The position numbers were made by a program, and so were the translations under genes. From Paenibacillus auburnensis (GTDB lineage: Bacteria > Bacillota > Bacilli > Paenibacillales > Paenibacillaceae), in assembly GCF_927798115.1 (NCBI RefSeq), contig NZ_CAKMMG010000001.1, forward strand, positions 434,001-498,000: a stretch of DNA of 64,000 nt, given 5' to 3'. The notes below the pieces were generated by a model. That model did not search any database. It saw nothing but the letters and a program-made list of their open reading frames with translations, and was not told the DNA's origin. This document shows, one piece after another, positions 7,823-16,481 of this stretch; within the stretch, counting starts at the first letter, position 1; each line of letters starts with the position of its first letter.

Positions 7823-8929
7823 ATGAATGAGCATTCAAAGCTGTTATTGTTTACCGGCTCCTACGCGAGTGCGGCGGAAAATGGAGTGCAGGTGTATGAA
7901 TTTAACGGAGACGCCGGGGGCACGTTAGACCTGCTGGATAGTGTACAAGGCATTATTAACCCTACCTTTGTAAACGTGGACGCTGCGAATCATCGTTTAT
8001 ACGCAATTGGGGAGAAGGCGAATGGTGAAGGCGGCAAGGAAGGCGAGGTAGTCTCGTTCGCGATTGATCCGCTAACCGGCAAGCTGACCGAACTGAACCG
8101 GATTCCCACGATGCCAGCTCTCGGAGCAGGGCAAACCACAACTTGCCATATTAACAGGGATGCTGAGAGTGAATATATGGTTGTCTGCAGTTATCACGGC
8201 GGCCTGGTAGGCTTAATCACCGTGGATGAGAACGGCCAGCCCCTGCAGCTCATAGATACTGCTGTACATACCGGTAAAGGAAGCGTACCCGGTCAGGAAA
8301 AGCCGCATCCGCATTCCGCTATCTTCAGTCCGGATGAACGGTACCTGTTCGTTTCCGACCTTGGTCTCGATCTGATCCGTTCATACCGCATCAACCGGGA
8401 TCGGAATATCCTTGAGGCTCATGGCGAAACTAAGGTGCAGCCCGGCGCAGGTCCGCGGCATTTTGTCTTCCACCCGGACGGCAAATCGGCTTATGTTATT
8501 AACGAATTGAACAGCACAGTCACTTCGTTCCTCTATAACAGTGAGGCAGGAACTTTGCAGACTGCGGATACCATGTCAACACTTCCCCAAGATTTCCCGT
8601 CGGAAAAGAACGGCTGTGCGGAGATCGCATTCTCGAAGGACGGGCGTTTCTTATACGGCTCCAACCGTGGACATGACAGTATTGTAGTCTACGCTGTGAA
8701 TCCGGACACTGCAGCGCTGACGCTGGTGGAGCACGTGTCCACAAGGGGTGGGCATCCGCGTCATTTCACTGTGACTCCTGACGGACAATACTTAATCGCA
8801 GCCAACCGGGATGGGAATAATCTGGTGGTATTCTCACTGGATACAGCCACCGGCCGGCTGAGCTTTACAGGTAATACTGTGGAGCTGTCCAAGCCTGTTT
8901 GTGTGAAACCGGCTGTATTCCCTGTCTAA
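7823..8929 (+). CDS. Lactonase family protein (6-phosphogluconolactonase-like beta-propeller)
   Basis: A 368-residue cytoplasmic seven-bladed beta-propeller of the Pgl family (PF10282). Repeating blades end in motifs such as HPHSAIFSPDERYLFVSDLG, GPRHFVFHPDGKSAYVINEL, FSKDGRFLYGSNRG and HPRHFTVTPDGQYLIAANR, with the conserved H, R and E residues of the lactonase pocket (HPHS, GPRH, ELNS). It may hydrolyse 6-phosphogluconolactone in the oxidative pentose phosphate route; several homologues have unproven substrates. GGAGGAGG lies 9 nt before the ATG. It is monocistronic and shares a terminator with the convergent hfq-like gene. Confidence 0.85.
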   Translation: MNEHSKLLLFTGSYASAAENGVQVYEFNGDAGGTLDLLDSVQGIINPTFVNVDAANHRLYAIGEKANGEGGKEGEVVSFAIDPLTGKLTELNRIPTMPALGAGQTTTCHINRDAESEYMVVCSYHGGLVGLITVDENGQPLQLIDTAVHTGKGSVPGQEKPHPHSAIFSPDERYLFVSDLGLDLIRSYRINRDRNILEAHGETKVQPGAGPRHFVFHPDGKSAYVINELNSTVTSFLYNSEAGTLQTADTMSTLPQDFPSEKNGCAEIAFSKDGRFLYGSNRGHDSIVVYAVNPDTAALTLVEHVSTRGGHPRHFTVTPDGQYLIAANRDGNNLVVFSLDTATGRLSFTGNTVELSKPVCVKPAVFPV

Positions 8930-8981
8930 GAGACTTATATCCATTATAGGGAGCGGCTATTTATTCCGGCTGAACACCGGC

Positions 8982-9020
8982 AAAAGGAACACCGGACGGG
9001 TTAGCGCCGGTGTTCCTTTT
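8982..9020. terminator. Shared terminator between lactonase and hfq-like genes
   Basis: AAAAGGAACACCGG pairs exactly with CCGGTGTTCCTTTT around an 11-nt loop. The A and T runs belong to the stem, so it can work in both directions. Confidence 0.82.
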
Positions 9021-9083
9021 GAATTAAACTGTTATGTTCGTTTGTCGGATTGAAGAAGCTGAAATGATAAAGGGAAGAATAGC

Positions 9084-9320
9084 TTATTTGAGCGAGACGG
9101 GCTTTAACGGCACGATTGTTGAGACCGCTGATTTGAACAAAACGTTCTGTCTGCCATCACCCTGGCCCTGCAGGGTAATTGTATAGGCGTCATAAGAGGT
9201 AACGAGTCCCTGCATCTTGACCCCATTGGTTGTAAAAATCGTCACGGGCACCTTTGTTGAAATACACTGGTTCAACAAACGTTCCTGTAGTTTTAGACTT
9301 TCCACTTGGCAGCACTCCAT
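9084..9320 (-). CDS. hfq: Divergent Hfq family RNA-binding protein
   Basis: A 78-residue Sm-fold protein. LQERLLNQ matches the proximal-face uridine pocket segment of Hfq, VPVTIFTTNGVKMQG matches Sm1, and VLFKSAVSTIVP stands where typical Hfq has YKHAIST.P, so the usual YKH is FKS here: the histidine is lost while the lysine stays. It probably forms a hexameric ring binding sRNA or mRNA. The start is uncertain: the ATG at 9320 has no ribosome binding site, while a GTG at 9305 has GGAG 9 nt upstream and would give the usual short N-terminus. It is not beside miaA, the common place for hfq, so it may be a second copy. Confidence 0.85.
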   Translation of the reverse strand: MECCQVESLKLQERLLNQCISTKVPVTIFTTNGVKMQGLVTSYDAYTITLQGQGDGRQNVLFKSAVSTIVPLKPVSLK

Positions 9321-9413
9321 CTTTTATGAATTAACTTCCGGGTTAATTATAACACGGGAATACCTATCCCAGGAAATGACTTCATAGACTACAAAATAAA
9401 CAAGGGGGTAGTT

Positions 9414-10058
9414 ATGCTTTATTATCGGAACTGGTCTAGAGGGGGCCGCTTATTCTTGTGGTTTCTGCTGGGCTTTGCTGTCATCGCCGTACTAGTAATG
9501 TTTGACCGGACCGCATCCTTTGATAACTTCATCATACGTAATGTACAGTCGGCAGAGTCGCCTGTACTTACTGCGATAGCCAAAAACCTGTCACTGGTAG
9601 GTTCGACTTGGTTTGTTGTTGTCATATCACTGGTAACTATAACCTTACTGTTCTTGGTGCTTAAACATCGGATGGAACTGATCCTGTTTGTCTGGGTTGC
9701 AGTAGGCTCGCAGCTGCTGAATACATTGTTCAAGTTTTGGTTTCGCCGCGAACGGCCTACAATTCACCGCTTGATCGAACAGGAAGGCTTCAGCTTTCCC
9801 AGCGGACATTCCATGGCGGCTTTTTCCTTGTATGGGGCTATCGCCTATTTGCTCTGGCGTCATATGCGGCATAGAGCGCAGAGGATACTGCTCATTCTGT
9901 TTACTGTCTTAATGACAGCTGGTATTGGCTGGAGCCGGGTTTATCTGGGTGTCCACTATCCCAGCGATGTTATCGGGGGATATGCTGCCAGCGGGGCGTG
10001 GCTGATGTTGTCTATCGCAATTTTCGAGGCATACCGGACCAGGAAGCAGCGGAAATAA
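9414..10058 (+). CDS. PAP2 family membrane phosphatase
   Basis: A 214-residue membrane protein with about six helices. The three PAP2 phosphatase motifs are complete: KFWFRRERP (around 106-114), PSGHS (around 129) and SRVYLGVHYPSDVIGG (around 178-193). The histidines in PSGHS and GVHYPSD are the catalytic pair. The family removes phosphate from phosphatidic acid, undecaprenyl pyrophosphate or phosphatidylglycerophosphate on the outer face of the membrane; which one applies here is not decidable. AAGGGGG lies about 5 nt before the ATG. It shares a bidirectional terminator with the next gene. Confidence 0.9.
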   Translation: MLYYRNWSRGGRLFLWFLLGFAVIAVLVMFDRTASFDNFIIRNVQSAESPVLTAIAKNLSLVGSTWFVVVISLVTITLLFLVLKHRMELILFVWVAVGSQLLNTLFKFWFRRERPTIHRLIEQEGFSFPSGHSMAAFSLYGAIAYLLWRHMRHRAQRILLILFTVLMTAGIGWSRVYLGVHYPSDVIGGYAASGAWLMLSIAIFEAYRTRKQRK

Positions 10059-10075
10059 GCTTGGTCTGTACAAAA

Positions 10076-10117
10076 AATACGGATACCAGCGGCTAGCTTT
10101 GCTAAGGTATCCGTATT
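10076..10117. terminator. Bidirectional terminator between convergent genes
   Basis: AATACGGATACC and GGTATCCGTATT form a 12-bp stem. A six-base A run precedes it on the plus strand, which gives a U tract on the minus-strand transcript. Confidence 0.82.
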
Positions 10118-10125
10118 ATAATGCT

Positions 10126-10620
10126 TTACTTAGTCTTGAGTGGCTGCTCTGACGGCTTGCCTTTATGGGCATTTGCGGCATTACTGATGCTAAGCTTCAG
10201 AAGCGCGGGAAGTCCCGCCTTCAGCTTTTTGACTTCATCCTTCGTAAGCTGGCCGTCCTGAATGGACTCATCCAGCTTCTGGCTTGCCGCGTCGCTCAGC
10301 TTTTGTATATATTGATCTTCGCTCCAGCCCTTTTTTTCCTTTGCCAGGCTGTAAAGGGTTTGTCCGCTCTTCAGGCTGTTCATCAGCTCAGCGCGGTCCA
10401 TATCCAGCAGTTTGGCGGTTTCACTCAGGATAAAATGTCCTCCTGCCCTGAATCCCCGCGCGTGGTGCGGATGCGACGGCTGTTCTTGACCGGATCGAAC
10501 ACTGTCCGCTGATGGCGCGGGTGTGCTGCCGGAAGAATTCTCTGCAAATGCAGCGGCTGGTGTCAGGCTTAGCATGACGGCTGCCGCTAATGCAGTCATT
10601 CTTTTAATGCTGCTATTCAT
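10126..10620 (-). CDS. Secreted helical protein of unknown function
   Basis: A 164-residue protein with a clear signal peptide (residues 1-26, cleavage after AAAFA). The mature part starts with a serine/proline/histidine-rich linker, then a helical region containing LLDMDRAELMNSLKSGQTL and KKGWSEDQYIQKL, and a second helical half DGQLTKDEVKKLKAGLP. The SGQTL...AKEKGWS pattern recurs in secreted Paenibacillus and Bacillus proteins, but I know no function for it. It is charged and lysine-rich at the C-terminus. It is transcribed alone on the minus strand. Confidence 0.75.
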   Translation of the reverse strand: MNSSIKRMTALAAAVMLSLTPAAAFAENSSGSTPAPSADSVRSGQEQPSHPHHARGFRAGGHFILSETAKLLDMDRAELMNSLKSGQTLYSLAKEKKGWSEDQYIQKLSDAASQKLDESIQDGQLTKDEVKKLKAGLPALLKLSISNAANAHKGKPSEQPLKTK

Positions 10621-10797
10621 GGGGTCACCTCTCGGGTATGTGATGGTACTGCCGTAACCAGTATTCCCGGGAAGCTGAAAGAATTCTGAAAGCCAGCTTA
10701 AGACTTTCTAAAATTCGTCTTCCTGCTTCATGGGTAATTACATTTGTACTCTAATAGAGATTGACCGAAGCTCTTTAGGATATACATAAAAGGTGTG

Positions 10798-10948
10798 AAC
10801 AAAACTTTAACCATATGCTTCCGAAGCGAGTTTTGCCGAAGTGAATTCAATGGAGCCTATGCTAAACAAAACTTTAAGCATATGCTTCCGAAGCGAGTTT
10901 TGTCGAAGTAAATTCAATGGAGCTTATGCTAAACAAAACTTTAGGAGG
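10798..10948 (+). repeat. 67-bp tandem leader repeat ending in an RBS (locus A)
   Basis: Two full 67-bp units (from 10798 and 10865) differ at only about five positions and are followed by a third unit cut after AACAAAACTTTAGGAGG (10932-10948). Inside each unit CAAAACT (unit positions 3-9) is complementary to AGTTTTG (32-38), and GCTT-CCG-AAGC forms a small inner hairpin. The last unit keeps only the 5' arm, which can pair with the AGTTTTG of the unit before. The same family occurs before thiM (55151-55301). Confidence 0.92.
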
Positions 10949-10955
10949 GATGGAT

Positions 10956-11987
10956 TTGGCTTTTGGCGCCCGCATACTAAAAACAGGAATGGCAGTTACC
11001 CTTGCCCTCTATTTATCCGCTCTGCTGAATTTCACTTCTCCTGTCGGTGCGGCGATTGCTGCAATTTTTGCCATGCAGCCGTCCATCTACCGTTCATGGC
11101 GTTATTTCCTGGACCAGATTCAGACGAGTACCATGGGCGCTGTGCTGGCGCTGCTTGGGGGTATGCTGCTGTCCAATGAACCGATTGCGGTTGGACTTGT
11201 ATGTATCCTGGTGATTATGATCAGTATGAAGATGAACCGTGCCGATACCATCGGCCTGACTCTGGTAACGGTCATTTCGGTGATGGAGGCTTCCGGACAA
11301 TGGGAGTTCGCGCTGACCCGGTTTTTGCTTACCCTGACGGGGATTGTCTCAGCATTCATTATCAATATCAGTGTATTTCCGCCGAAGCCGCGTAAGCAGT
11401 ACATCCAGCAGATTGAGACCGTGTTTACCGGACTTTCGCTGCTGCTGCGGACTGCAGTGTCGCATGAGATGAAGGAGAGTGTATTTCGTGATGAGAAGAA
11501 TGCGCTCGAAGGCTCTATAAAAGCGCTGGCTGACAAATATGCTTTATTTGAGGAAGAGCAGAAGCAGCTGCGCCGGGCAAAGTACAGCCAGACCAGACAG
11601 ATGGTGGTATACAAGAACCTGCTGCATTCCTTGCAAAAAGGGTTTGAGGTGCTGGAAGCGGTAGACCGGCATTATTTCCAGGCGGAGCGGACGGAGCGGA
11701 CGGATGAGCTGTTTGACCGGCATTTAGAGCAGCTGATCAAATACCATGAGTACATTCTTCTTAAGTTCGAAGATAAGCTGAAGCCGGGTGCTAATGACTC
11801 GGAGCCGCTCGGAGACGACAATGACAATTTTCTGAATGCGGCGATTCAGGGCTATGACCCGGAGAAATCGGGACAATTACGCTTGTCAGTTGTGGCAGCG
11901 GCGATTTATGATTATGGGTACCAGCTCGAACGTCTCGACAAACTGGCGGATCAGATCAACCGGCTGAACGGCGATGAGAAGGAATAA
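10956..11987 (+). CDS. Aromatic acid exporter family (FUSC-like) membrane protein
   Basis: A membrane protein of about 344 residues. The N-terminal half has four to six helices beginning LAFGARILKTGMAVTLALYL and continuing with AAIAAIFAMQPSIYRSW, a signature of the ArAE_1/DUF939 group (relatives of FUSC exporters, such as Bacillus YqjA). The C-terminal half is a helical, charged cytoplasmic domain. It may export aromatic or other organic acids; no substrate is proven for this group. I chose the TTG at 10956 because AGGAGG (10943-10948) lies 7 nt upstream; the ATG at 10950 is only 1 nt from it and the ATG at 10917 lies inside the repeat. Confidence 0.8.
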   Translation: MAFGARILKTGMAVTLALYLSALLNFTSPVGAAIAAIFAMQPSIYRSWRYFLDQIQTSTMGAVLALLGGMLLSNEPIAVGLVCILVIMISMKMNRADTIGLTLVTVISVMEASGQWEFALTRFLLTLTGIVSAFIINISVFPPKPRKQYIQQIETVFTGLSLLLRTAVSHEMKESVFRDEKNALEGSIKALADKYALFEEEQKQLRRAKYSQTRQMVVYKNLLHSLQKGFEVLEAVDRHYFQAERTERTDELFDRHLEQLIKYHEYILLKFEDKLKPGANDSEPLGDDNDNFLNAAIQGYDPEKSGQLRLSVVAAAIYDYGYQLERLDKLADQINRLNGDEKE

Positions 11988-12013
11988 CTGCACTATTAAG
12001 CTAAACGCAAAAA

Positions 12014-12034
12014 ATCCGGCCCCAAGGGCCGGAT
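12014..12034 (-). terminator. Hairpin oriented as a minus-strand terminator
   Basis: ATCCGGCCC / GGGCCGGAT is a perfect 9-bp stem. The U tract (TTTTTTGCG) exists only on the minus strand, although the preceding gene is on the plus strand. It could still end plus-strand transcription weakly, or block antisense transcription. Confidence 0.55.
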
Positions 12035-12217
12035 CCTATACATAGTATAAAAAAACATCCTAGAGCATGTTGCGAAACACTGTACGACTTGAAAAAGTGC
12101 AGCGAAGTTGTTAGAATATAAGGATATCGAAAGATGGAAGAATTTAGACATAGATAGTCAATTTAATTATACCATGTACGAATAGTAATGTCAACCTTCC
12201 AAAGGGGATGAAATGCA

Positions 12218-14575
12218 TTGGAGAAACATGATAGCGAGTGGCAAGCGGAACAAAAAAGGGTAACGGGAATTACGAAGCTGCTTACTGCCCGTATCCGGCA
12301 ATTATCGGAGGAGCTTGGCCTCCATCGTAGCGATGTGGTAGATATGCGCAAAGACTTCTGGGAAGAGGTTACCGTGAACTTCAGCAGCCCGGATGATCTG
12401 GGTGAAACTTCTACAAGCCTGCGGCAGCAGGCGCAAATTCTGAATGAACGTGAGCGCCATCACCTGCAGTCCAGCAAAGCGCTTAAGAAATATAAGAAGC
12501 TGGTAGTCTCCCCGTATTTCGGACGAATTGATTTCTCTGAAAGCGGGGACAGCGGGGCTGAGAAAATCTATCTCGGAATCGGATCATTAATGGAGGATGA
12601 CGGCACATTCCTGATTTATGACTGGCGGGCGCCGATTTCCAGCTTGTATTACGATGGTGCACCCGGTCCCGCAGCTTATGAGACACCAGGCGGCCTGGTG
12701 AACGGGAACATGGAGCTTAAGCGCCAGTTTGTAATCGACAACGGCATTATTGAAGTAATGTTCGATACCGGTATGACCATCGGTGATGAATTGCTCCAGC
12801 AGGTGCTCAGCCACAGTGCGGATGACCGGATGAAGAGTATTGTCGCAACGATTCAAAAAGAGCAGAATGCTGTAATCCGCAATGACCGGAGCCGTATGCT
12901 GGTGGTCCAAGGGGCGGCCGGCAGCGGCAAAACATCAGCAGCGCTGCAGCGGGTCGCCTATCTGCTCTACAAATACCGTGAGGTGCTGCAGGCGGATCAG
13001 ATGCTTCTGTTCTCACCGAATCCATTGTTTAACAGCTATGTATCCACGGTTCTGCCTGAGCTTGGCGAAGAAAACATGCAGCAGACTACATTCCAGATGT
13101 ATCTGGAACACCGGCTGGGCCAGGAATTCCAGCTGGAGGATGTGTTTAGCCAGACGGAGAGCCTGCTCAACGCGCCGGATGGTCCGGCTGCGGCTGTGCG
13201 CCGTGAAGGAATTGGCTATAAATCCTCCGTTGCTTTTCTGGATGCCATCCGGCGTTATGTGAATCTGCTGGAACATGAGGGCATGAAATTTAAACCGCTG
13301 ATGTTCCAGGGACGGGCAGTTGTCAGCAAAGAAGAGATGGAACGGCAGTTTTATGCATATGACTCTAATATTAAGCTGGCGAACCGGATCGACCTTATGA
13401 CAGGCTGGCTGCTCAAAAAAATAGCCGCCTTCAGTGTGGAAGAGCGCAGCGCCTCCTGGGTTGAAGATCAGATTGAAGTGCTTGATTCGAGCGATTATCA
13501 GCGTGCTTACCAGATGACACGGCGCAAAGGCGGCGGACATGACAACAGCTTTGATGATTTTGATACCGAAAAGAGCATGCTGGCCCGCTACATTGTCAGC
13601 CAGCGCCTGAAGCCGCTCCGGGTTTGGACCAAACGTGGACGTTTCGTTGATGTAAAGGGGCTGTACAGCAGACTGTTTACCGACCGTCAGTTAATCGACA
13701 GTCTGAATGGAGAAAACGTTTTGCCGGAGGCATGGGCTGAAATCTGTGCTATGACGCTGGATACCATCGCTGCCGGAGAGCTTGCATATGAAGATGCGAC
13801 TCCATTTCTCTACCTGAAAGAACTCAGCCAAGGCTTCCGGACGAATACCCTGATCCGCCATGTGATTGTGGATGAAGTTCAGGATTACTCTCCGTTCCAG
13901 CTGGAGTTCATGCGCCGGCTGTTCCCGCGGGCCAAGATGACGGTACTCGGCGATTTGAACCAGGCTATCTATGCCCAGGGAGAAGTGCTGGGTGACCTGG
14001 CTGGCCTAGTCAGTATTTACGGTGAGGAAAATACTGAGGTGATCTCCCTGACCCGCAGCTACCGCTCGACCTACGAAATAGTAGAGTTTACGCGGGCGAT
14101 GATTCCAGGCGGAGAACGGATCGTTCCCTTTAACCGCCGCGGGGAGACACCTTCGCTAACTGTATTGAACAGTGAGTCTGAGCTGCTGGCTTCAGTGGAG
14201 CAGGATGTGCTGAATCTTCATGCAGCCGGTTACCATTATGTGGCGGTCATCTGCAAAACAGCAGAGGAGAGCGCAGATGTGTATACCAAGCTTCAGAACA
14301 GGCTTCCGGTCAGACTGGTTACCAAGGAGACTCCTAATTTCCAGAAGGGCACCTTGGTTCTCCCGGCTTACCTGGCCAAAGGCGTAGAGTTCGATGCGGT
14401 TATTATTTACGACGGCTCGGACCAGAAATACAGCAGAGAAAATGAACGCAAGCTGTTCTATACAGCCTGCACCCGAGCAATGCATCTGCTTCATATCTAC
14501 AGTCTGGGGCAGCTTAGCCGCTTTTTGCCCGCCGCAGCCCGTGAATCCGTGGCTACAGCTTCGTTGAAGAGCTGA
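12218..14575 (+). CDS. helD: HelD, RNA polymerase recycling ATPase
   Basis: A 785-residue SF1 helicase-like protein. The N-terminal region (about 1-100) is the helical arm that enters RNA polymerase channels. Walker A GAAGSGKTS is at about 232-240, preceded by the HelD-specific YDWRAPISSLYYD (about 134-146). VDEVQDYS (Walker B, about 554) and a C-terminal YTACTRAMHLLHIYS complete the 1A/2A modules. In Bacillus and relatives HelD releases stalled RNA polymerase from DNA using ATP. The length fits. The start is TTG with AAAGGGGA about 10 nt upstream; a nearby ATG in another frame stops after a few codons. It is monocistronic. Confidence 0.92.
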   Translation: MEKHDSEWQAEQKRVTGITKLLTARIRQLSEELGLHRSDVVDMRKDFWEEVTVNFSSPDDLGETSTSLRQQAQILNERERHHLQSSKALKKYKKLVVSPYFGRIDFSESGDSGAEKIYLGIGSLMEDDGTFLIYDWRAPISSLYYDGAPGPAAYETPGGLVNGNMELKRQFVIDNGIIEVMFDTGMTIGDELLQQVLSHSADDRMKSIVATIQKEQNAVIRNDRSRMLVVQGAAGSGKTSAALQRVAYLLYKYREVLQADQMLLFSPNPLFNSYVSTVLPELGEENMQQTTFQMYLEHRLGQEFQLEDVFSQTESLLNAPDGPAAAVRREGIGYKSSVAFLDAIRRYVNLLEHEGMKFKPLMFQGRAVVSKEEMERQFYAYDSNIKLANRIDLMTGWLLKKIAAFSVEERSASWVEDQIEVLDSSDYQRAYQMTRRKGGGHDNSFDDFDTEKSMLARYIVSQRLKPLRVWTKRGRFVDVKGLYSRLFTDRQLIDSLNGENVLPEAWAEICAMTLDTIAAGELAYEDATPFLYLKELSQGFRTNTLIRHVIVDEVQDYSPFQLEFMRRLFPRAKMTVLGDLNQAIYAQGEVLGDLAGLVSIYGEENTEVISLTRSYRSTYEIVEFTRAMIPGGERIVPFNRRGETPSLTVLNSESELLASVEQDVLNLHAAGYHYVAVICKTAEESADVYTKLQNRLPVRLVTKETPNFQKGTLVLPAYLAKGVEFDAVIIYDGSDQKYSRENERKLFYTACTRAMHLLHIYSLGQLSRFLPAAARESVATASLKS

Positions 14576-14598
14576 TTCACCGCACCTGCTGTTACTAT

Positions 14599-14645
14599 AA
14601 AAGGCTAAAGACCATCCATGAAGCGGATGAGGTCTTTAGCCTTTT
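14599..14645. terminator. Bidirectional terminator between helD and the MFS gene
   Basis: AAAAGGCTAAAGACC pairs perfectly with GGTCTTTAGCCTTTT; ATCC and GGAT extend the stem inside. Confidence 0.9.
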
Positions 14646-14660
14646 GGCGTTTTGTTTATT

Positions 14661-15863
14661 TTATTTATTGGAGAATCCCGATAATACAGTACGGTTGCGG
14701 CGCTGTACCGTAAGAATAATGATGTAGATGGCCAGCAGCAGAAGAGGAGCAAGTGCTGAGTAGCGGTACATTACAGCATAAGAGTTATAAAGGGCTACTG
14801 ATCCAAGGAGCATCGTGCCGATGGCTACCCCTAAATCGAGTGAATTGAAAAACATGCCGTTCGCCATGCCCCGCTGCCGCGCGTCTACAGATTGGATCAT
14901 CCAGGTCTGTAGCGCAGGCTGCATGGATCCGAAGCCGATGCCGTAGCAAATTGCGGCGGGGAAAAGCGCGGCGGTTGAAGCAGCAAAAGAGAGCAGCATC
15001 AATCCTCCTATGATGAACAGGCTGCCGGGAATCAGTAAGGCAGCCGGACCGAAGCGGTCATATATTTTGCCGGAGACCGGCCGTATGATGACGATGGCCA
15101 CTGCATTAAACAGGAAAAAGTAAGCGATATGATCCAGATGAACCTCCTGGCCATATAAGGCAAGAAAACCAAGCAGTCCGCCGTACGAGATGGACAGCAA
15201 CAGATTCAGCAGACAGGGAATAAACAGCTTGCGGAATACACTGCCCTTAGGGCCAGGTGCTGATACCGGAACGGGTTCTTTGTGATTCGCCGGCAGGCCC
15301 TTAGTCAGGCGGTAGCCAAGCGGCAGAATGAATGCAAGCGCTAGGCCGGTACTCAGGAGCAGTGAACCGAAGCCCGGTCCCTGCAGCAGGCTGAGTCCGA
15401 TCAGCGGGCCGGCGGACATCGCAAGACTGGTGGATAAGCCGAAATAGCCCATGCCTTCTCCCATCCGGCGGATGGGTATGACATCTGAGGCCATTGTGGG
15501 AAATGCGGTACTGGCCATCCCGAACCCTATGCCGAAGAGCATTCGCATCAGTAGCAGGACGATAATGGTTCCTGACCAATAATAGCCGGTTACAGCAGCA
15601 AGAGAGATGGCCAGACCGAGGAAGATCAGTAGATTGCGGCCGCCTTTTTCCATGGCTTTGGCGGCGAATAACCGGGAGGCGATGGCGCTTAGGGCGAACA
15701 GACTCGTTACGAGACTGATTTGCACGGAGGAAGCATGCAGGGTTCCTTCAGCATAAACCGGCAGGGTGGACAATGTCATCTGCAGGCCGGTAAACAGCAG
15801 CAGATTGCAGAGAGTTAGCTGGACAAAGGATTTGGTCCATAAACGTTCAGAGTTAGTATTCAA
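14661..15863 (-). CDS. MFS drug-type efflux transporter
   Basis: A 400-residue, 12-helix major facilitator protein. The SRLFAAKAMEKGGRN loop stands where motif A sits and GFGMASTAFPTMASD resembles motif C of the antiporter subgroup. The second half contains RPVSGKIYDRFGPA, a second motif-A copy. It probably exports a hydrophobic compound by proton antiport; the substrate is unknown. It is the second gene after a marR gene (12 nt gap) and is very likely controlled by the MarR operator at 16343-16382. Confidence 0.85.
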   Translation of the reverse strand: MNTNSERLWTKSFVQLTLCNLLLFTGLQMTLSTLPVYAEGTLHASSVQISLVTSLFALSAIASRLFAAKAMEKGGRNLLIFLGLAISLAAVTGYYWSGTIIVLLLMRMLFGIGFGMASTAFPTMASDVIPIRRMGEGMGYFGLSTSLAMSAGPLIGLSLLQGPGFGSLLLSTGLALAFILPLGYRLTKGLPANHKEPVPVSAPGPKGSVFRKLFIPCLLNLLLSISYGGLLGFLALYGQEVHLDHIAYFFLFNAVAIVIIRPVSGKIYDRFGPAALLIPGSLFIIGGLMLLSFAASTAALFPAAICYGIGFGSMQPALQTWMIQSVDARQRGMANGMFFNSLDLGVAIGTMLLGSVALYNSYAVMYRYSALAPLLLLAIYIIILTVQRRNRTVLSGFSNK

Positions 15864-15875
15864 TACGAATTGCTC

Positions 15876-16319
15876 CTATTCTTGATGTGGGTTCCCTGTG
15901 TTGTGATAGATGAGCTCAAGCATCTTCCGCAGCTGTTCTAGCTGCTCAGAGGTCAGTCCGGTGACGGCAGTATCGATCACCTGCTGCTCCAGGGTCAGAG
16001 TGTTTTTGATTAATGCTTTGCCTTCCTCAGTTGCGTAGAGCTGGAAAGCACGGCGGTCACTCTTATTCATCGTTTTTGTGATAAAACCTTTTTTCTGAAG
16101 AAGTTCAACGATCCGGGCAGTGGTTGGCTGGTCCTTGGCTGCCGATGCGGCGACCTCTTTCTGGTTAATTCCGTCCCGGTCTACGATCATTAGCAGGACA
16201 GACCATTGTTCAGGGGTAATATCGTAAGGCTTCAGCACACGGGCAAAGGCCGTTGAAATCCTCCGGTAGGTGGAGCCGAGCAGGAAGCCGAGAAATTGCT
16301 GAGGTGAGGAACCAGGCAT
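15876..16319 (-). CDS. MarR family transcriptional repressor
   Basis: A 147-residue winged-helix regulator. The MarR fold is seen in TPEQWSVLLMIVDRDGINQ (helices 2-3), the recognition part AASAAKDQPTTARIVELLQKKGFI and the wing TMNKSDRRAFQLYATEEG with the conserved DRR-type residues. It should bind the palindrome overlapping its own promoter and repress itself and the MFS gene, with release by the exported compound or another ligand. AGGAAGGAAG precedes the ATG. Confidence 0.9.
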   Translation of the reverse strand: MPGSSPQQFLGFLLGSTYRRISTAFARVLKPYDITPEQWSVLLMIVDRDGINQKEVAASAAKDQPTTARIVELLQKKGFITKTMNKSDRRAFQLYATEEGKALIKNTLTLEQQVIDTAVTGLTSEQLEQLRKMLELIYHNTGNPHQE

Positions 16320-16342
16320 AGGCGATCTTCCTTCCTAAATAG

Positions 16343-16382
16343 TTGTCAGAACAATTATATTCATGACAATTAAAATTGTCAA
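16343..16382 (-). promoter_or_regulatory. marR-MFS promoter and operator
   Basis: On the minus strand: TTGACA (16377-16382), a 17-nt spacer and TATAAT (16354-16359), both perfect hexamers. The perfect inverted repeat GACAATT-AA-AATTGTC (16365-16380) covers the -35 and spacer, and a related TTGTCAGAACAA element (16343-16354) abuts the -10. Repressor binding would block RNA polymerase. Confidence 0.88.
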
Positions 16383-16395
16383 TTATGATACAGAA

Positions 16396-16461
16396 AAAGC
16401 ACCCCCCGGAAAAATATCAGATCTTACATAAGATCCAACATAGTTTCTGAGAGGTGCCTTA
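16396..16461 (-). terminator. Possible terminator of the aldolase gene
   Basis: On the minus strand AAGGCACC and GGGGTGCTTTTT can pair across a second small hairpin GATCTTA-TG-TAAGATC. The outer stem is short, so confidence is moderate. Confidence 0.5.
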
Positions 16462-16481
16462 ATTGTTGTTAGCTTTGATTA

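Noticed and set aside
10798..10948. Transposon-derived or CRISPR-like repeat
   Set aside because: Units are contiguous with no spacer, no terminal inverted repeats or target duplications are seen, and the end is fused to an RBS.
10841..11179. 112-codon frame crossing the locus A repeat
   Set aside because: Its N-terminal part is translated tandem repeat, and it shifts against the real exporter frame.
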